NCBI GenBank assembly: GCA_020160955.1
Contig: JAIUOX010000002.1
Location: 1 to 64,000 of the forward strand
From: Pseudomonadota bacterium
Lineage (GTDB): Bacteria > Pseudomonadota > Alphaproteobacteria > Reyranellales > Reyranellaceae
Reading direction: 5' to 3'
Length of the DNA: 64,000 bases
The notes under the pieces were generated by a model that was given only the letters and a program-made list of their open reading frames with translations, did no database searches and was not told the origin of the DNA. Of this stretch, positions 1 to 7,998 are shown piece by piece. The stretch's first letter is position 1, and the number at the start of each line of letters is the position of its first letter. The position numbers were made by a program, and so were the translations under genes.

Positions 1-249
1 GGTGAAGGTCGACTTGCCCCAGAACCGGCGACCTTCCTGGCCGACGATCTCGATCACGACGTCCTTCTCGAACAGGCCCGGCTTGTCGTAGGTGCCGTTG
101 CTCGACGGCCACGTGCCGTCCTTGCCGGCGATGATCGTGTGGGTCTTGCCCGTCCACTTGCCCTTCACTTCCGGATCGGCCGCCGAGGCGAGCCCGGGAA
201 CACCACACACCACCGCGACAGCCAGCACGCGGGAGAACAACCGGTTCAT
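1..249 (-). CDS. secreted protein of unknown function, 3' part outside the window
   Basis: The first 83 residues are present and the reading frame runs off the left edge without a stop. The ATG at 249 opens a clear Sec signal peptide: a short basic start, a hydrophobic core, and a likely cut after LASA before ADPEVKG. The mature part is hydrophilic and rich in Gly, Lys and Thr, with the stretch GKWTGKTHTII, which suggests a small beta-rich periplasmic or surface protein. I do not recognise the family. It is transcribed leftward, as is the STAS-like gene upstream of it. Confidence 0.7.
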   Translation of the reverse strand, partial: MNRLFSRVLAVAVVCGVPGLASAADPEVKGKWTGKTHTIIAGKDGTWPSSNGTYDKPGLFEKDVVIEIVGQEGRRFWGKSTFT

Positions 250-346
250 TCAAACTCTCCGAAAGATCGACGTCCGCGCGACGGACCTCCCGTCGCGCCG
301 GCGGACCTTGCCCGAGCTTTGTTTACCCAAGAAGTGCAATAATCCG

Positions 347-727
347 TCAGGCGGACGGCAGCTTCTGGTCGGCGATCCAGTTGCGCGCGGCGCGCGGCGT
401 GGTGAAGACCTTGATCGGGCGATCGGCGGCCGCCAGCGCGCCGAGCAGCCGGGCGTAGGTCATGGTCTGCTCCGGCGTCGCGACGACCGCCAGCGCCCCC
501 ATGATTCCCTTCTCGTGGTAGCCACGCACCTTCACGGCGAGCTGCATCAGTTGCTCGGGCGTGAACGACGGCGTCGCCTGTCGGGCATCGAGCAGCTTGC
601 GGTAGCCGAGCGCCCGGGCGCCGGCCAGCGTGTCGAGCAGTTCCACCGCCTCGTCGTACGAGACGGGCCCCTCGCCCGTCGCGGTGACGTAGCGCTCGCG
701 AGAATCGATCGTCCATTCAACCGGCAT
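347..727 (-). CDS. SpoIIAA/STAS-like small cytoplasmic protein
   Basis: 126 residues starting MPVEWTIDS. No signal peptide or membrane segment is present. The N-terminal beta hairpin with SRERYVTATGEG, the alternating strand/helix pattern, and the length fit the STAS-like (SpoIIAA-like) fold found in many proteobacterial orphan proteins. The ATG at 727 is preferred over an in-frame ATG five codons upstream because its paralogue at 5139-5510 starts at the matching residue. The two share SRER-VT-TGEG near the N-terminus and a similar C-terminal RAxRW/RAARNW helix. The role is unknown; such proteins usually bind a partner rather than catalyse a reaction. Confidence 0.7.
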   Translation of the reverse strand: MPVEWTIDSRERYVTATGEGPVSYDEAVELLDTLAGARALGYRKLLDARQATPSFTPEQLMQLAVKVRGYHEKGIMGALAVVATPEQTMTYARLLGALAAADRPIKVFTTPRAARNWIADQKLPSA

Positions 728-751
728 GTCCCAGCCTAGCACGGGCGAGAC

Positions 752-1033
752 CTACTGGCTCGACGACAGTTGCTTGACGCAGCCGATCGCGCGTTCGTAC
801 GGCTCGCCATCCGGCGCCTTGTCGAGACAGGTCACCAGGGCTTCCGGCGGCATCGTCTGCTGGACGCAGAACACCCGCATGAAGTCGGCCGCCAGCGCGC
901 TCTTGCGCGCCGGCGTCAGCTTTCGCCACGCGTCGGTCGGCGTGAACATCAACGACATGTCCTGCGCCCGGGCAGCGCTTGCGAGGGCGAGCCCGGCGCA
1001 CAGGCCGAGGGCGGCGGCGCGCCGTCGGCTCAC
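752..1033 (-). CDS. small secreted Cys-containing protein, amine oxidase operon
   Basis: 93 residues beginning at a GTG that overlaps the TGA of the copper amine oxidase gene (GTGA), so the two are translationally coupled. The N-terminus is a typical signal peptide with a likely cut after ARAQ. The mature 70 residues are alpha-helical by composition and carry three cysteines (VFCVQ, VTCLD, IGCVK). I do not recognise a family. The tight coupling suggests a periplasmic partner or maturation factor for the oxidase, but this is inference from position only. Confidence 0.7.
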   Translation of the reverse strand: MSRRRAAALGLCAGLALASAARAQDMSLMFTPTDAWRKLTPARKSALAADFMRVFCVQQTMPPEALVTCLDKAPDGEPYERAIGCVKQLSSSQ

Positions 1034-2979
1034 GGCGCGACCGGCGGCACGTCGAGCGCCGGGTTGCCGTCGAAGAAGTTGAAGGGCCGCAGCCGGAAGC
1101 CGTGCCACAGGCCCGGCATCGCCGGCCAGTCCTCGGCCCGCGGCACGTGGCGGAAGCCGACCACGTACCACAGCACGAGGTCCTGGCGATCGATGCCACG
1201 CTTCGCCTGGGTCCATTTCGGCAGGCCGTCCGGCTCGGGATTCTGGTTGGGATAGTTGCCGGCGGCGTACTTCTCGTCGGCCGCGAACGGCGTCGCCCAC
1301 AGCGTGTAGGCCGAGAAGCCGGCGCGGGCCTGGATCGGGTCGTCGGGCGCCAGGATCGAGGTCGCGGTATGGCCGGGCAGCAGTTGGTAGGAGGTCGGGT
1401 AGCCCATCGCGTTGCGCCGCGTCGCGCTCTCGACGCGGAACTGCGCGGCGTTGAGCGGCGTGGTGATCGGCCCCTCGGTCTCGACCGGCCGGCGTTCGAC
1501 CTGCCACAGGCTGCGGCGCGCGCCCTCGGTCGACAGGCGCCGCGGCACGATGCGATCCTCGACCAGCCGGTTGGCGGTGCCATCGACGTCGAGGTCGAGG
1601 CGGAACGCCATGTAGTGGTCGTGGTTGACGGCCAGCAGGCGCGGCGCGACCAGCGTGCCGTAGGCGGTGTCGGCAGCGCCGGTCGCCGCGTCGATCGCCT
1701 GCGACGCCACGCCCTTGGTGGCGTCGATGCCGTAGGCGCCCAGCCGCACGTCGATGTCGCCGGCCCGGCCGAACACGTAGTCCAGCATGTAGTCGTAGTT
1801 GCCGACCACCGGCGCGGTGCGCACCACCAGCTCGACGCCGGGCCGCGCCTCGTAGGTATTGTTGAACACCTCGTCGTGGCGCCACACCGGGTCGCCGGTG
1901 GCGCGCTCGAACACGCAGACCACGCCCTTCATGCCCACCGGGCGTCCCTTGAGATCGGCGATCGTCGCGTCGAGCAGCACGCCGCTCGCCGGGCAGTCGA
2001 CGCCCGGCCGCAGCGGCGTCGACAGCATGCCGAAGCCGTACTCGCCGATGTCCATGTAGGCGCGGAACGACCAGGTCGGCGCCGGGTCCATGTAGGGCAC
2101 GAACATCTCGCTGGCCGACAGCTGGTAGGCGATGTCGCGCGGCGCCGCGGCGTCGCCGAAGCGGACCAGCGACAGCACGGCGCCCAGCCGCGGCTCGAGC
2201 CGGACGTGGAACGACCACTTGTCCCAGCGCACCACGTTGTCCGAGACGGCGATGTTGTTGCCCTGCGGCGCCGCGATCTGCACCGGTTTCGGCTGCGGCC
2301 GGGAGCGCTCCGAACGCTCGTGCTTGTGGCTCGGCGTCTGCGCCGGCAGGGGCAGCACGCCGAGGTCGAGCAACTGGAGCACCTCGCCGTTGGCGGCGTC
2401 GACGGTCGCCAGCACGTTCTCGATCGGCTTGCCCCACCAGTTGTTGTCGGTGCCCGAGGTCTCGGCGCAGGCGACGTTGAGCAGCCGGCGGCCGCGGAAG
2501 GCCGGCGCGACCGACGGGCCGACCGACAGCGGGAAGCACTCGACGTTCTTGAAGTCGGTGATGCCGCGCTTGGCCATCGCGGCGCGCCAGTCGGCATTCG
2601 CCTTGACGATCTCGCCGGCCGCGAGGAACTCGTCGATCGTCACCGCGGCCTGGCGGTCGAGGACGGGCGTGAAGGACGTCACCTTGCCGGCCGACAGGTC
2701 GAGCCGGGCCTCGCCCACCTTGCCCTTGTCGAGCAGCACCGCGAAGGCGCGCCGCGCGTAGGGCTTGCCCGGGGTCCAGGCGCGAACCTCGGCCTTGTCG
2801 TTCTCCTCGAGCGACAGCGACACGATCTTGCCGCCGTCGGGCAGGTGGCCGGCGGACCGCAGCAGCCCGACCGCGGCCTCGATCTCCGGCGCGGACAGCG
2901 CATCCAGCGGATGCGCCCCGGCGGCATTCGCCGCCCCGAGGGCCACCGCCGCGACCACCAACTTGCTGACCCAGCTCAT
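1030..2979 (-). CDS. periplasmic copper amine oxidase (primary-amine oxidase)
   Basis: 649 residues with a signal peptide ending near GAHPL. Copper amine oxidases oxidise primary amines to aldehydes, ammonia and hydrogen peroxide, using copper and a topaquinone made from an active-site Tyr. The topaquinone motif N-Y-D-Y is at 394-397 with Tyr395 as the precursor. Asp310 in AYMDIGEYGFG is the expected catalytic base. The copper ligands are His453 and His455 (HDH) and a third His at 611. All key residues are therefore present. The start at 2979 has a GGGGAA ribosome site; longer in-frame starts would bury the signal peptide. It overlaps a small secreted gene by four bases. A homologue of tyramine or phenylethylamine oxidase is likely, but the substrate cannot be read from sequence. 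Confidence 0.93.
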   Translation of the reverse strand: MSWVSKLVVAAVALGAANAAGAHPLDALSAPEIEAAVGLLRSAGHLPDGGKIVSLSLEENDKAEVRAWTPGKPYARRAFAVLLDKGKVGEARLDLSAGKVTSFTPVLDRQAAVTIDEFLAAGEIVKANADWRAAMAKRGITDFKNVECFPLSVGPSVAPAFRGRRLLNVACAETSGTDNNWWGKPIENVLATVDAANGEVLQLLDLGVLPLPAQTPSHKHERSERSRPQPKPVQIAAPQGNNIAVSDNVVRWDKWSFHVRLEPRLGAVLSLVRFGDAAAPRDIAYQLSASEMFVPYMDPAPTWSFRAYMDIGEYGFGMLSTPLRPGVDCPASGVLLDATIADLKGRPVGMKGVVCVFERATGDPVWRHDEVFNNTYEARPGVELVVRTAPVVGNYDYMLDYVFGRAGDIDVRLGAYGIDATKGVASQAIDAATGAADTAYGTLVAPRLLAVNHDHYMAFRLDLDVDGTANRLVEDRIVPRRLSTEGARRSLWQVERRPVETEGPITTPLNAAQFRVESATRRNAMGYPTSYQLLPGHTATSILAPDDPIQARAGFSAYTLWATPFAADEKYAAGNYPNQNPEPDGLPKWTQAKRGIDRQDLVLWYVVGFRHVPRAEDWPAMPGLWHGFRLRPFNFFDGNPALDVPPVAP

Positions 2980-3058
2980 GCGACGTTCCCCGGTTGCGTG
3001 ACCACACTGTCCTGCGACGCGCCGATGCTTGGCAAGAAACCTGCCAGCGCGAGAGCCT

Positions 3059-3565
3059 TCACGAGCGGCGGCCCGGGCGCGTGCCGGGCGGTCCCAGCCG
3101 GGGATCGCCCGACGGCGCCGCCGGCTCCAGCGAGACCGCCGAGGCGCAGGCGATCTGCGACCGCTCCCAGCGGCGGGTGGCGGGATCGAACACCGCCAGC
3201 GCACAGCTCGGCTCGGGACGCGACATGCCGACGACCTGCGTGAACCAGAAGCCGCAGCGCCGGCCGGCCGCGTCGGCATCGGCCCGGCAGCGCGCCGGGA
3301 TCCACACGCCGCGCCGGTTGCGCAGGCCGTTCGGCCGGAAATTGTCCTGCCACTCGGCGGCCGCGTCGGGCCGCAGCGACACCTGCCAGCCGGCCAGCAG
3401 GATGGGCTGGGTGAAGGTCACGCGCCGCGACCCGAAGTCGATCGCCGTGACCTGCGCCGGGTAGCGGTCCGGGCGCATGTAGCTGGAATCGGGGGCCGCC
3501 GCGAGGACCGGCGGCGCCGGCAGGCTCGCGACCAGGAACAGGAGCGAAAGCCGGCGCCTCGTCAT
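3059..3565 (-). CDS. secreted protein of unknown function next to amine oxidase
   Basis: 168 residues starting at an ATG followed by [21 protein letters not shown], a signal peptide with cut near LAAA. The mature part is beta-rich by composition and has four cysteines (RCRAD, RRCGF, SCALA, IACAS) that could form two disulfides. It ends in a low-complexity Pro/Gly/Arg tail. It lies 79 bases upstream of the amine oxidase on the same strand, so the three secreted products may be co-expressed. I do not recognise the family. Confidence 0.65.
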   Translation of the reverse strand: MTRRRLSLLFLVASLPAPPVLAAAPDSSYMRPDRYPAQVTAIDFGSRRVTFTQPILLAGWQVSLRPDAAAEWQDNFRPNGLRNRRGVWIPARCRADADAAGRRCGFWFTQVVGMSRPEPSCALAVFDPATRRWERSQIACASAVSLEPAAPSGDPRLGPPGTRPGRRS

Positions 3566-3701
3566 CGTCTCGACGCCATTCTGGCACGGCGCCTGCGTGG
3601 TGCCACCCGGATTCGCCGCCGGGACCGGACGGTCGCTGGTTCGCCGGCGGTCGCTCGTCCATGCTGCGCCCGCCGACCCACCTCGCACCGGGAGACACGT
3701 G

Positions 3702-4526
3702 ATGCCGACCCTGACGACCGCGGATGGAACCGAGATCTTCTACAAGGACTGGGGCACCGGGCAGCCGATCGTGTTCCACCACGGCTGGCCGCTCAGCGCC
3801 GACGACTGGGATGCCCAGATGATGTTCTTCCTCGAGCGCGGCTACCGCGTGATCGCGCACGACCGGCGCGGCCACGGCCGCTCGACCCAGACCGCGACCG
3901 GCAACGAGATGGACACCTATGCCGCCGACGTCGCCGCGCTGGCCCGCCACCTCGACCTGCGCGGCGCCGTGCATGTCGGCCACTCGACCGGCGGCGGCGA
4001 GGTCGCGCGCTACGTCGCCCGCCACGGCGGCGAGCGCGTCGCCAAGGCGGTGCTGATCGGCGCCGTGCCGCCGATCATGCTGAAGACGCCGGCCAATCCC
4101 GGCGGCCTGCCGATCGAGGTGTTCGACGGCTTCCGCGCCGCCCTGCTGGCCAACCGCGCGCAGTTCTTCCGCGACATCCCGGCCGGCCCGTTCTACGGCT
4201 TCAACCGCCCCGGCGCGAAGGTTTCCGAGGGCGTGATCGACAACTGGTGGCGCCAGGGCATGATGGGCGGCGCCAAGGCCCACTACGACTGCATCAAGGC
4301 CTTCTCGGAAACCGACTTCACCGACGACCTCGCGGCGATCGCGGTGCCGACGCTGGTGATGCACGGCACCGACGACCAGATCGTGCCCTACGCCGACTCC
4401 GCGCCGCTGTCGGTGAAGCTGCTCCGGCAGGGCACGCTGAAGAGCTACGACGGACTGCCGCACGGCATGTGCACCACGCATCCCGATCTCATCAATCGCG
4501 ACCTGCTGGCCTTCATCGCGGGGTGA
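3702..4526 (+). CDS. alpha/beta hydrolase, non-heme chloroperoxidase/arylesterase type
   Basis: 274 residues and no signal peptide. The oxyanion motif [11 protein letters not shown], the GHSTGG nucleophile elbow with Ser95, the acid near GTDDQIVPY and the terminal His in LPHGM give a complete Ser-Asp-His triad. These motifs and the length match the cofactor-free bacterial haloperoxidase/esterase group, whose physiological role is usually ester hydrolysis. The ATG at 3702 follows a GGGAGA ribosome site. It is divergent from the secreted-protein gene at 3565 and is probably monocistronic. Confidence 0.88.
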   Translation: MPTLTTADGTEIFYKDWGTGQPIVFHHGWPLSADDWDAQMMFFLERGYRVIAHDRRGHGRSTQTATGNEMDTYAADVAALARHLDLRGAVHVGHSTGGGEVARYVARHGGERVAKAVLIGAVPPIMLKTPANPGGLPIEVFDGFRAALLANRAQFFRDIPAGPFYGFNRPGAKVSEGVIDNWWRQGMMGGAKAHYDCIKAFSETDFTDDLAAIAVPTLVMHGTDDQIVPYADSAPLSVKLLRQGTLKSYDGLPHGMCTTHPDLINRDLLAFIAG

Positions 4527-4638
4527 GGACGGGGCGACGGCAGGACGGGCGATCGTCCACCGGCCAGTGTGCGATTCGCCACCGTCGCGAGACGGCGCTT
4601 CGACGAGTATCGGCGCCGTTCACCGAGGGGAAATCGCC

Positions 4639-4926
4639 ATGCCCGTGTCCCGCCGCACCCTGATCGAGCGCATCGACCGGATCATCGCCGCCCTGGAGAA
4701 GGGCCAGCGCGAGCCGGACTCGTGGGAAGGCCGCTGCCTGCGCCAGGCGCTGGCCGACATCGCCCACGGCGACGTCGGCCATGCCGAGGCGATGGTCGGG
4801 CTGGCCCGCACCGCGCCCGAGCTGCGCCCGGTGGGCGAGCCGCCCGGCGTCCCGATGGATGCCGACCTGCCCCGCCTCACCGAGCTGCGGCAGGAGCTGC
4901 AGGTCATGCGGCAGGCGCCGTCCTGA
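4639..4926 (+). CDS. small alpha-helical protein of unknown function
   Basis: 95 residues, MPVSRRTLIERIDRI onward, preceded by GAGGGGAA at good distance. It is rich in Arg, Glu and Leu with heptad-like spacing at both ends (RIDRIIAALEKG and LTELRQELQVM), consistent with a small helical, possibly dimeric cytoplasmic protein. It has no transmembrane segment. The 112 bases upstream separate it from the hydrolase gene. I do not recognise it. Confidence 0.6.
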   Translation: MPVSRRTLIERIDRIIAALEKGQREPDSWEGRCLRQALADIAHGDVGHAEAMVGLARTAPELRPVGEPPGVPMDADLPRLTELRQELQVMRQAPS

Positions 4927-5138
4927 GCACGCAAGCGTACCGTCGACCCGCTTCTGTGAGCCCCATCACACGGTGCGGCGCGCGGTGTTGCTAGGGTTCC
5001 GCCGTCGCGGCGGGGCCGATGACGGTGGGCCGGCGATGCAGGGCCGATGACGCTGGGACAAGACATGAGAGCAGTTGGGCGACGCGCCCCGGGTCCGGGA
5101 CTTTCCCGGCCCTTCGATTCCTCCGGCATGGGTGCATC

Positions 5139-5510
5139 GTGCCGCTTCACTGGGTGATCAGTTCACGCGAGCGGCTGGTCACCGTGACCGGCGAAGGCCG
5201 GGTCGGACGCAGCGACATCGAGGGCTGGCTGGACGTCGTCGACGGCGCCCGGCTGCTGCCCTTCCGCAAGCTGGTCGACCTCGGCGCGTCGACCCTCGAC
5301 CTCGTGGCCGACGACATGATGGCGCTGGGCATCCGGTTCCGGGCGCATCACGCCCGGCCGATGGGACCGCTGGCCCTCGTCCTGCCGCCCGAGGTACCCG
5401 AGACGGTCGAACGCGGTCTCGGCATCCTGGCCGCCGGCGAGCGGCCGATGCGCCTGTTCCGCAGCCTGCCGCGGGCCCGACGCTGGTTGACGACCGCGGA
5501 GAGCGGTTGA
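5139..5510 (+). CDS. SpoIIAA/STAS-like protein, paralogue of 347-727
   Basis: 123 residues from a GTG start (VPLHWVISSRERLVTVTGEG). The GTG is chosen because the resulting N-terminus aligns with the paralogue at 347-727. The upstream extension is low-complexity and has no counterpart. The same strand/helix pattern and length support a STAS-like fold. The two copies lie on opposite strands about 4.4 kb apart and are clearly diverged, so the duplication is old or the copies were acquired separately. Function unknown. Confidence 0.7.
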   Translation: MPLHWVISSRERLVTVTGEGRVGRSDIEGWLDVVDGARLLPFRKLVDLGASTLDLVADDMMALGIRFRAHHARPMGPLALVLPPEVPETVERGLGILAAGERPMRLFRSLPRARRWLTTAESG

Positions 5511-5592
5511 GCGGCGCATCGCCGCTCCTCACGTCCTTTTGCGGGCCGGCAGGCCGGTCGAGCCCTAGGATGGCATCGAGACGGAGTCCTCG

Positions 5593-6360
5593 ATGCCCCT
5601 ATCCCTGCCCCGCGCCATGACCATCGGCGCCACCCTTGCCTGTTGCCTCACCTCGGTGGAAGCCGCGGCGGTGGACGAGATCCAGGTCTATAACGCCGAG
5701 ATCGCGCCGGTCGGCCGCTTCTCGGTCGCCCAGCACCTGAACTACGTGTTCCAGGGCAGCACGGCCGCCGACTTCCCGGGCGGCATCGCCTCCAACCAGA
5801 CGCTGAACGGCACGCCGGAGTTCGCCTACGGCGTCACCGACTGGTTCGAGGTCGGTCTCTACGCGCCGTTCACGCTGACGCCCGAGGGCACCTTCTACTC
5901 GCAGGGTGCCAAGCTGCGCGCGCTGGCGGTGTCGCCCAACGCCGCCGAGCGCAAGTTCTTCTACGGCATGAACGTCGAGCTGAGCTACGTCACGCCGGCC
6001 TTCTCGCAGAGCGCGGTCGGGCTGGAGTTCCGGCCGATCCTCGGCGTGCGCGACCTCGGCTGGGAAGCCATCATCAACCCGATCGTCGACATCGGCTTCG
6101 GCCCCAACGGCTCGGTGCAGTTCGCCCCGGCGGCGCGCGTCGCGCGACAGGTGTGGGACGAGGTCTGGATCGGTGCGGAGTACTACTCGAACTTCGGCCC
6201 GTTCAACTCGTTCGACAACGCCGCCCAGCAGCAGCACAGCCTGTTCGCCGTCATCGACTTCGTCGCCTTCGGCGTCGACGTCAACTTCGGCATCGGCTTC
6301 GGCCTCAACGATCCCGCCGACCAGCTGGTCGCCAAGCTGATCCTCAGCCGGACGTTCTGA
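5593..6360 (+). CDS. outer-membrane beta-barrel protein
   Basis: 255 residues with a signal peptide (MPLSLPRAMTIGATLACC...VEAAA). The mature part is a series of short amphipathic strands rich in aromatic residues and Gly, such as FAYGVTDWFEVGLY and VDVNFGIGFGLN. It ends in a C-terminal Phe (LILSRTF), the usual recognition signal for the BAM insertion machine. The length suits a 10- to 12-strand barrel. It resembles the widespread uncharacterised proteobacterial outer-membrane proteins often called putative MetA-pathway or phenol-degradation porins; I would not name a substrate. It converges with 6366-6695. Confidence 0.75.
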   Translation: MPLSLPRAMTIGATLACCLTSVEAAAVDEIQVYNAEIAPVGRFSVAQHLNYVFQGSTAADFPGGIASNQTLNGTPEFAYGVTDWFEVGLYAPFTLTPEGTFYSQGAKLRALAVSPNAAERKFFYGMNVELSYVTPAFSQSAVGLEFRPILGVRDLGWEAIINPIVDIGFGPNGSVQFAPAARVARQVWDEVWIGAEYYSNFGPFNSFDNAAQQQHSLFAVIDFVAFGVDVNFGIGFGLNDPADQLVAKLILSRTF

Positions 6361-6365
6361 CCCTC

Positions 6366-6695
6366 TCAGCGGTCCTGGCGCAGTTCCGCCATCAGCCGCA
6401 GCAGCCACGCCGGTTCGAGGCGGCCGGCGATCGGCAGGCCGTCGCGGGCGGCGAAGATGCCGACCGCGCGGGCGCGCGCGTACTCGCCGTCCTGGTACTC
6501 GCGGTAGGCCTCGAGCGCGTCGTTCAAGGTCGGCCGGTGGTCGTACTCGAAGGCGCCCGCGCGGTCGTTGCCGCCGCGGTCCTGCCACCACGACACCACG
6601 ACGAAGCCATCGGCCGCGCGCAGCACCGCGGCACGGTCCGACTCGTCGGCCGACTGGCGGCTGGCGCGGCGGGCAAGGGCGTCGTCCGAGGACAT
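6366..6695 (-). CDS. cytoplasmic protein of unknown function next to prophage
   Basis: 109 residues starting MSSDDALARRASRQ, after a GGGAG ribosome site. A longer start at 6728 is possible but lacks a good site. The protein is acidic and aromatic-rich (VVSWWQDRGGNDRAGAFEY), with a helical centre and no membrane segment. I do not recognise it. It lies 5 bases from the convergent outer-membrane gene and 58 bases beyond the 3' end of the phage repressor, so it may be the last host gene before the prophage. Confidence 0.6.
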   Translation of the reverse strand: MSSDDALARRASRQSADESDRAAVLRAADGFVVVSWWQDRGGNDRAGAFEYDHRPTLNDALEAYREYQDGEYARARAVGIFAARDGLPIAGRLEPAWLLRLMAELRQDR

Positions 6696-6753
6696 GGGAA
6701 CTCCCGGTAGAGGGAGCCACCCTGCCACAACTACAGTTATTAAGTCAAGGCGC

Positions 6754-7464
6754 TCAGCTGGTGCGGTTGTACTTGCCGATCACCAGGTGGGCCTTCTGCC
6801 ATTCCTTGCGCGGCAGGGTATAGGTCTTGGCCGGGTTGTACTGGCGCACCGTCCAGCCCTGCGCCGACACCTTGAGCAGGCGCTTGACCAGCACGTAGCG
6901 CGTGCCGTCGGCGGTCTCGCGCAGGAACAGGCAATCGTCGCCCGGCCCGACCGACGCGGTCGGGTTGACCAGCAGCAGGTTGCCGCGCTCGTAGGCGGGC
7001 TCCATGGAGTCGCCCGACACGAAACAGCCGTAGGCCTCGCTGACGCCCTCGAGCCGGGCGTCGCGCGGGATCCACGCGACCGGCTCGTTCGACAGGATCA
7101 TGGCGCCTTCGCTGCCGCCCTGCGCCGAGGAAAACACCTGCATCGGCGCGGCCCGGCCGCCCGGCCGCCCGGCCGCGTCGAGGCGCCGCCGCTTGCCCAG
7201 TTCGGGCAGCGGCAGGACGCTGTCGTCCTCCACCGGCCGCCCCATCCTGTCGCCGCGGTTGCTCTGCAGCCACGTCACCGAGACGCCGAGCGCCTGCGCC
7301 AGCTGCACGATCGACTTGGGCTCGGTGTCGCCGCGCCGCTCGATCTGGGCGATGCCGCCCTGGGTGATCGAATAGCCGGCGCGGGTGACGCGCCGCGCCA
7401 GTTCCGCCTGGGACCAGCCCTTGGCTTCCCGTTCCGTCTTGACCCGCTCGCCCAGTGTCGTCAT
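6754..7464 (-). CDS. phage repressor, HTH-XRE plus S24 autoprotease
   Basis: 236 residues. An N-terminal XRE helix-turn-helix (about 5-65; KGWSQAELARRV and TQGGIAQIERR) is joined by a linker to a C-terminal S24/LexA-type domain. The domain has the nucleophile Ser153 in GDSMEP and the general base Lys194 in YVLVKRLL. Such repressors bind operators as dimers and cut themselves in response to RecA filaments, which releases the lytic operon. It is divergent from the terminase gene with 72 bases between the start codons, and those bases hold a perfect operator candidate. It probably also controls its own transcription. Confidence 0.9.
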   Translation of the reverse strand: MTTLGERVKTEREAKGWSQAELARRVTRAGYSITQGGIAQIERRGDTEPKSIVQLAQALGVSVTWLQSNRGDRMGRPVEDDSVLPLPELGKRRRLDAAGRPGGRAAPMQVFSSAQGGSEGAMILSNEPVAWIPRDARLEGVSEAYGCFVSGDSMEPAYERGNLLLVNPTASVGPGDDCLFLRETADGTRYVLVKRLLKVSAQGWTVRQYNPAKTYTLPRKEWQKAHLVIGKYNRTS

Positions 7465-7486
7465 GACCGGATGCTAGCGCAGTAAT

Positions 7487-7525
7487 TAATGACATTGGTT
7501 ATTGACAATATAACCGTTGTCATTA
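7487..7525. promoter_or_regulatory. nested palindromic operator for the phage repressor
   Basis: Two inverted repeats share one centre at 7506. The outer pair is TAATGACA (7487-7494) with TGTCATTA (7518-7525). The inner pair is GGTTAT (7497-7502) with ATAACC (7510-7515). The block is AT-rich in a GC-rich setting and lies between the repressor and terminase starts. The rightward -35 box sits exactly at its centre, so bound repressor would block RNA polymerase. Confidence 0.8.
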
Positions 7526-7529
7526 TACT
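7502..7529 (+). promoter_or_regulatory. consensus sigma70-type promoter of the virion operon
   Basis: TTGACA at 7502-7507 and TATACT at 7524-7529 are separated by 16 bases. The nearest purine start position, 6-8 bases beyond the -10 box, is the A at 7537, which is also the first base of the terminase small-subunit ATG. The mRNA would therefore be leaderless. There is no Shine-Dalgarno sequence between the -10 box and that ATG. Confidence 0.75.
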
Positions 7530-7536
7530 GCGGCCC

Positions 7537-7998
7537 ATGCCCCGCACCCCCCGATCGACCGCCGGCGCCTCCTCCTACCGCGAGGATCACGCCGAGCAGG
7601 CCCGCAAGCTCTGCCTGCTGCTCGGCGCCACCGACGAGGAACTGGCCCGCTTCTTCGAGGTCCCGGTGGCGGTGCTGCGCGGCTGGCTGGCCGACATCCC
7701 GGCCTTCGCGGCCGCGGTGCGGGCCGGCCGCGACCTCGCCGACGGAGAGGTCGCCGATCGCCTGTACCGGCGGGCGCTGGGCTTCAGCCACGACGCGGTG
7801 CGCATCTTCGCCGATCGCGAGGTTCCCTACGTCGAGCACTATCCGCCGGATACCGCGGCCTGCATCTTCTGGCTGAAGAGCCGCCGCCCGGCGAAGTGGC
7901 GCGACCGGCCGGAGCGCGACGCCTCGGTCGACACCGCGGACCTGCTGGCCGAGCTCGATGCCGCCGGCGAGAGGGCGAAGAATGCTCGCCGCCGCTGA
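7537..7998 (+). CDS. terminase small subunit-like protein
   Basis: 153 residues from MPRTPRSTAGASS. Position immediately before the large terminase, a helix-turn-helix-like segment (ATDEELARFFEVPVAVLRGW) and a C-terminal region with PDTAACIFWLKSRRPAKWRD are typical of small subunits that recognise phage DNA and load the motor. An in-frame ATG at 7489 would start inside the operator and upstream of the -10 box, so it is rejected. The 7537 start is favoured even though it leaves no leader. Its end overlaps the large subunit by 17 bases. Confidence 0.8.
   Translation: MPRTPRSTAGASSYREDHAEQARKLCLLLGATDEELARFFEVPVAVLRGWLADIPAFAAAVRAGRDLADGEVADRLYRRALGFSHDAVRIFADREVPYVEHYPPDTAACIFWLKSRRPAKWRDRPERDASVDTADLLAELDAAGERAKNARRR

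Noticed and set aside
979-3243. A 754-codon open frame opposite the copper amine oxidase gene
   Set aside because: It is Arg/Gly/Ala/Val-rich with no fold-like pattern and lies antisense to a gene with all catalytic residues. Long antisense frames are expected in DNA of this GC content.
7489-7536. Upstream ATG at 7489 as start of the terminase small subunit
   Set aside because: It lies within the operator and upstream of the -10 box of the best promoter, has no ribosome site, and adds residues with no match to the rest of the protein.
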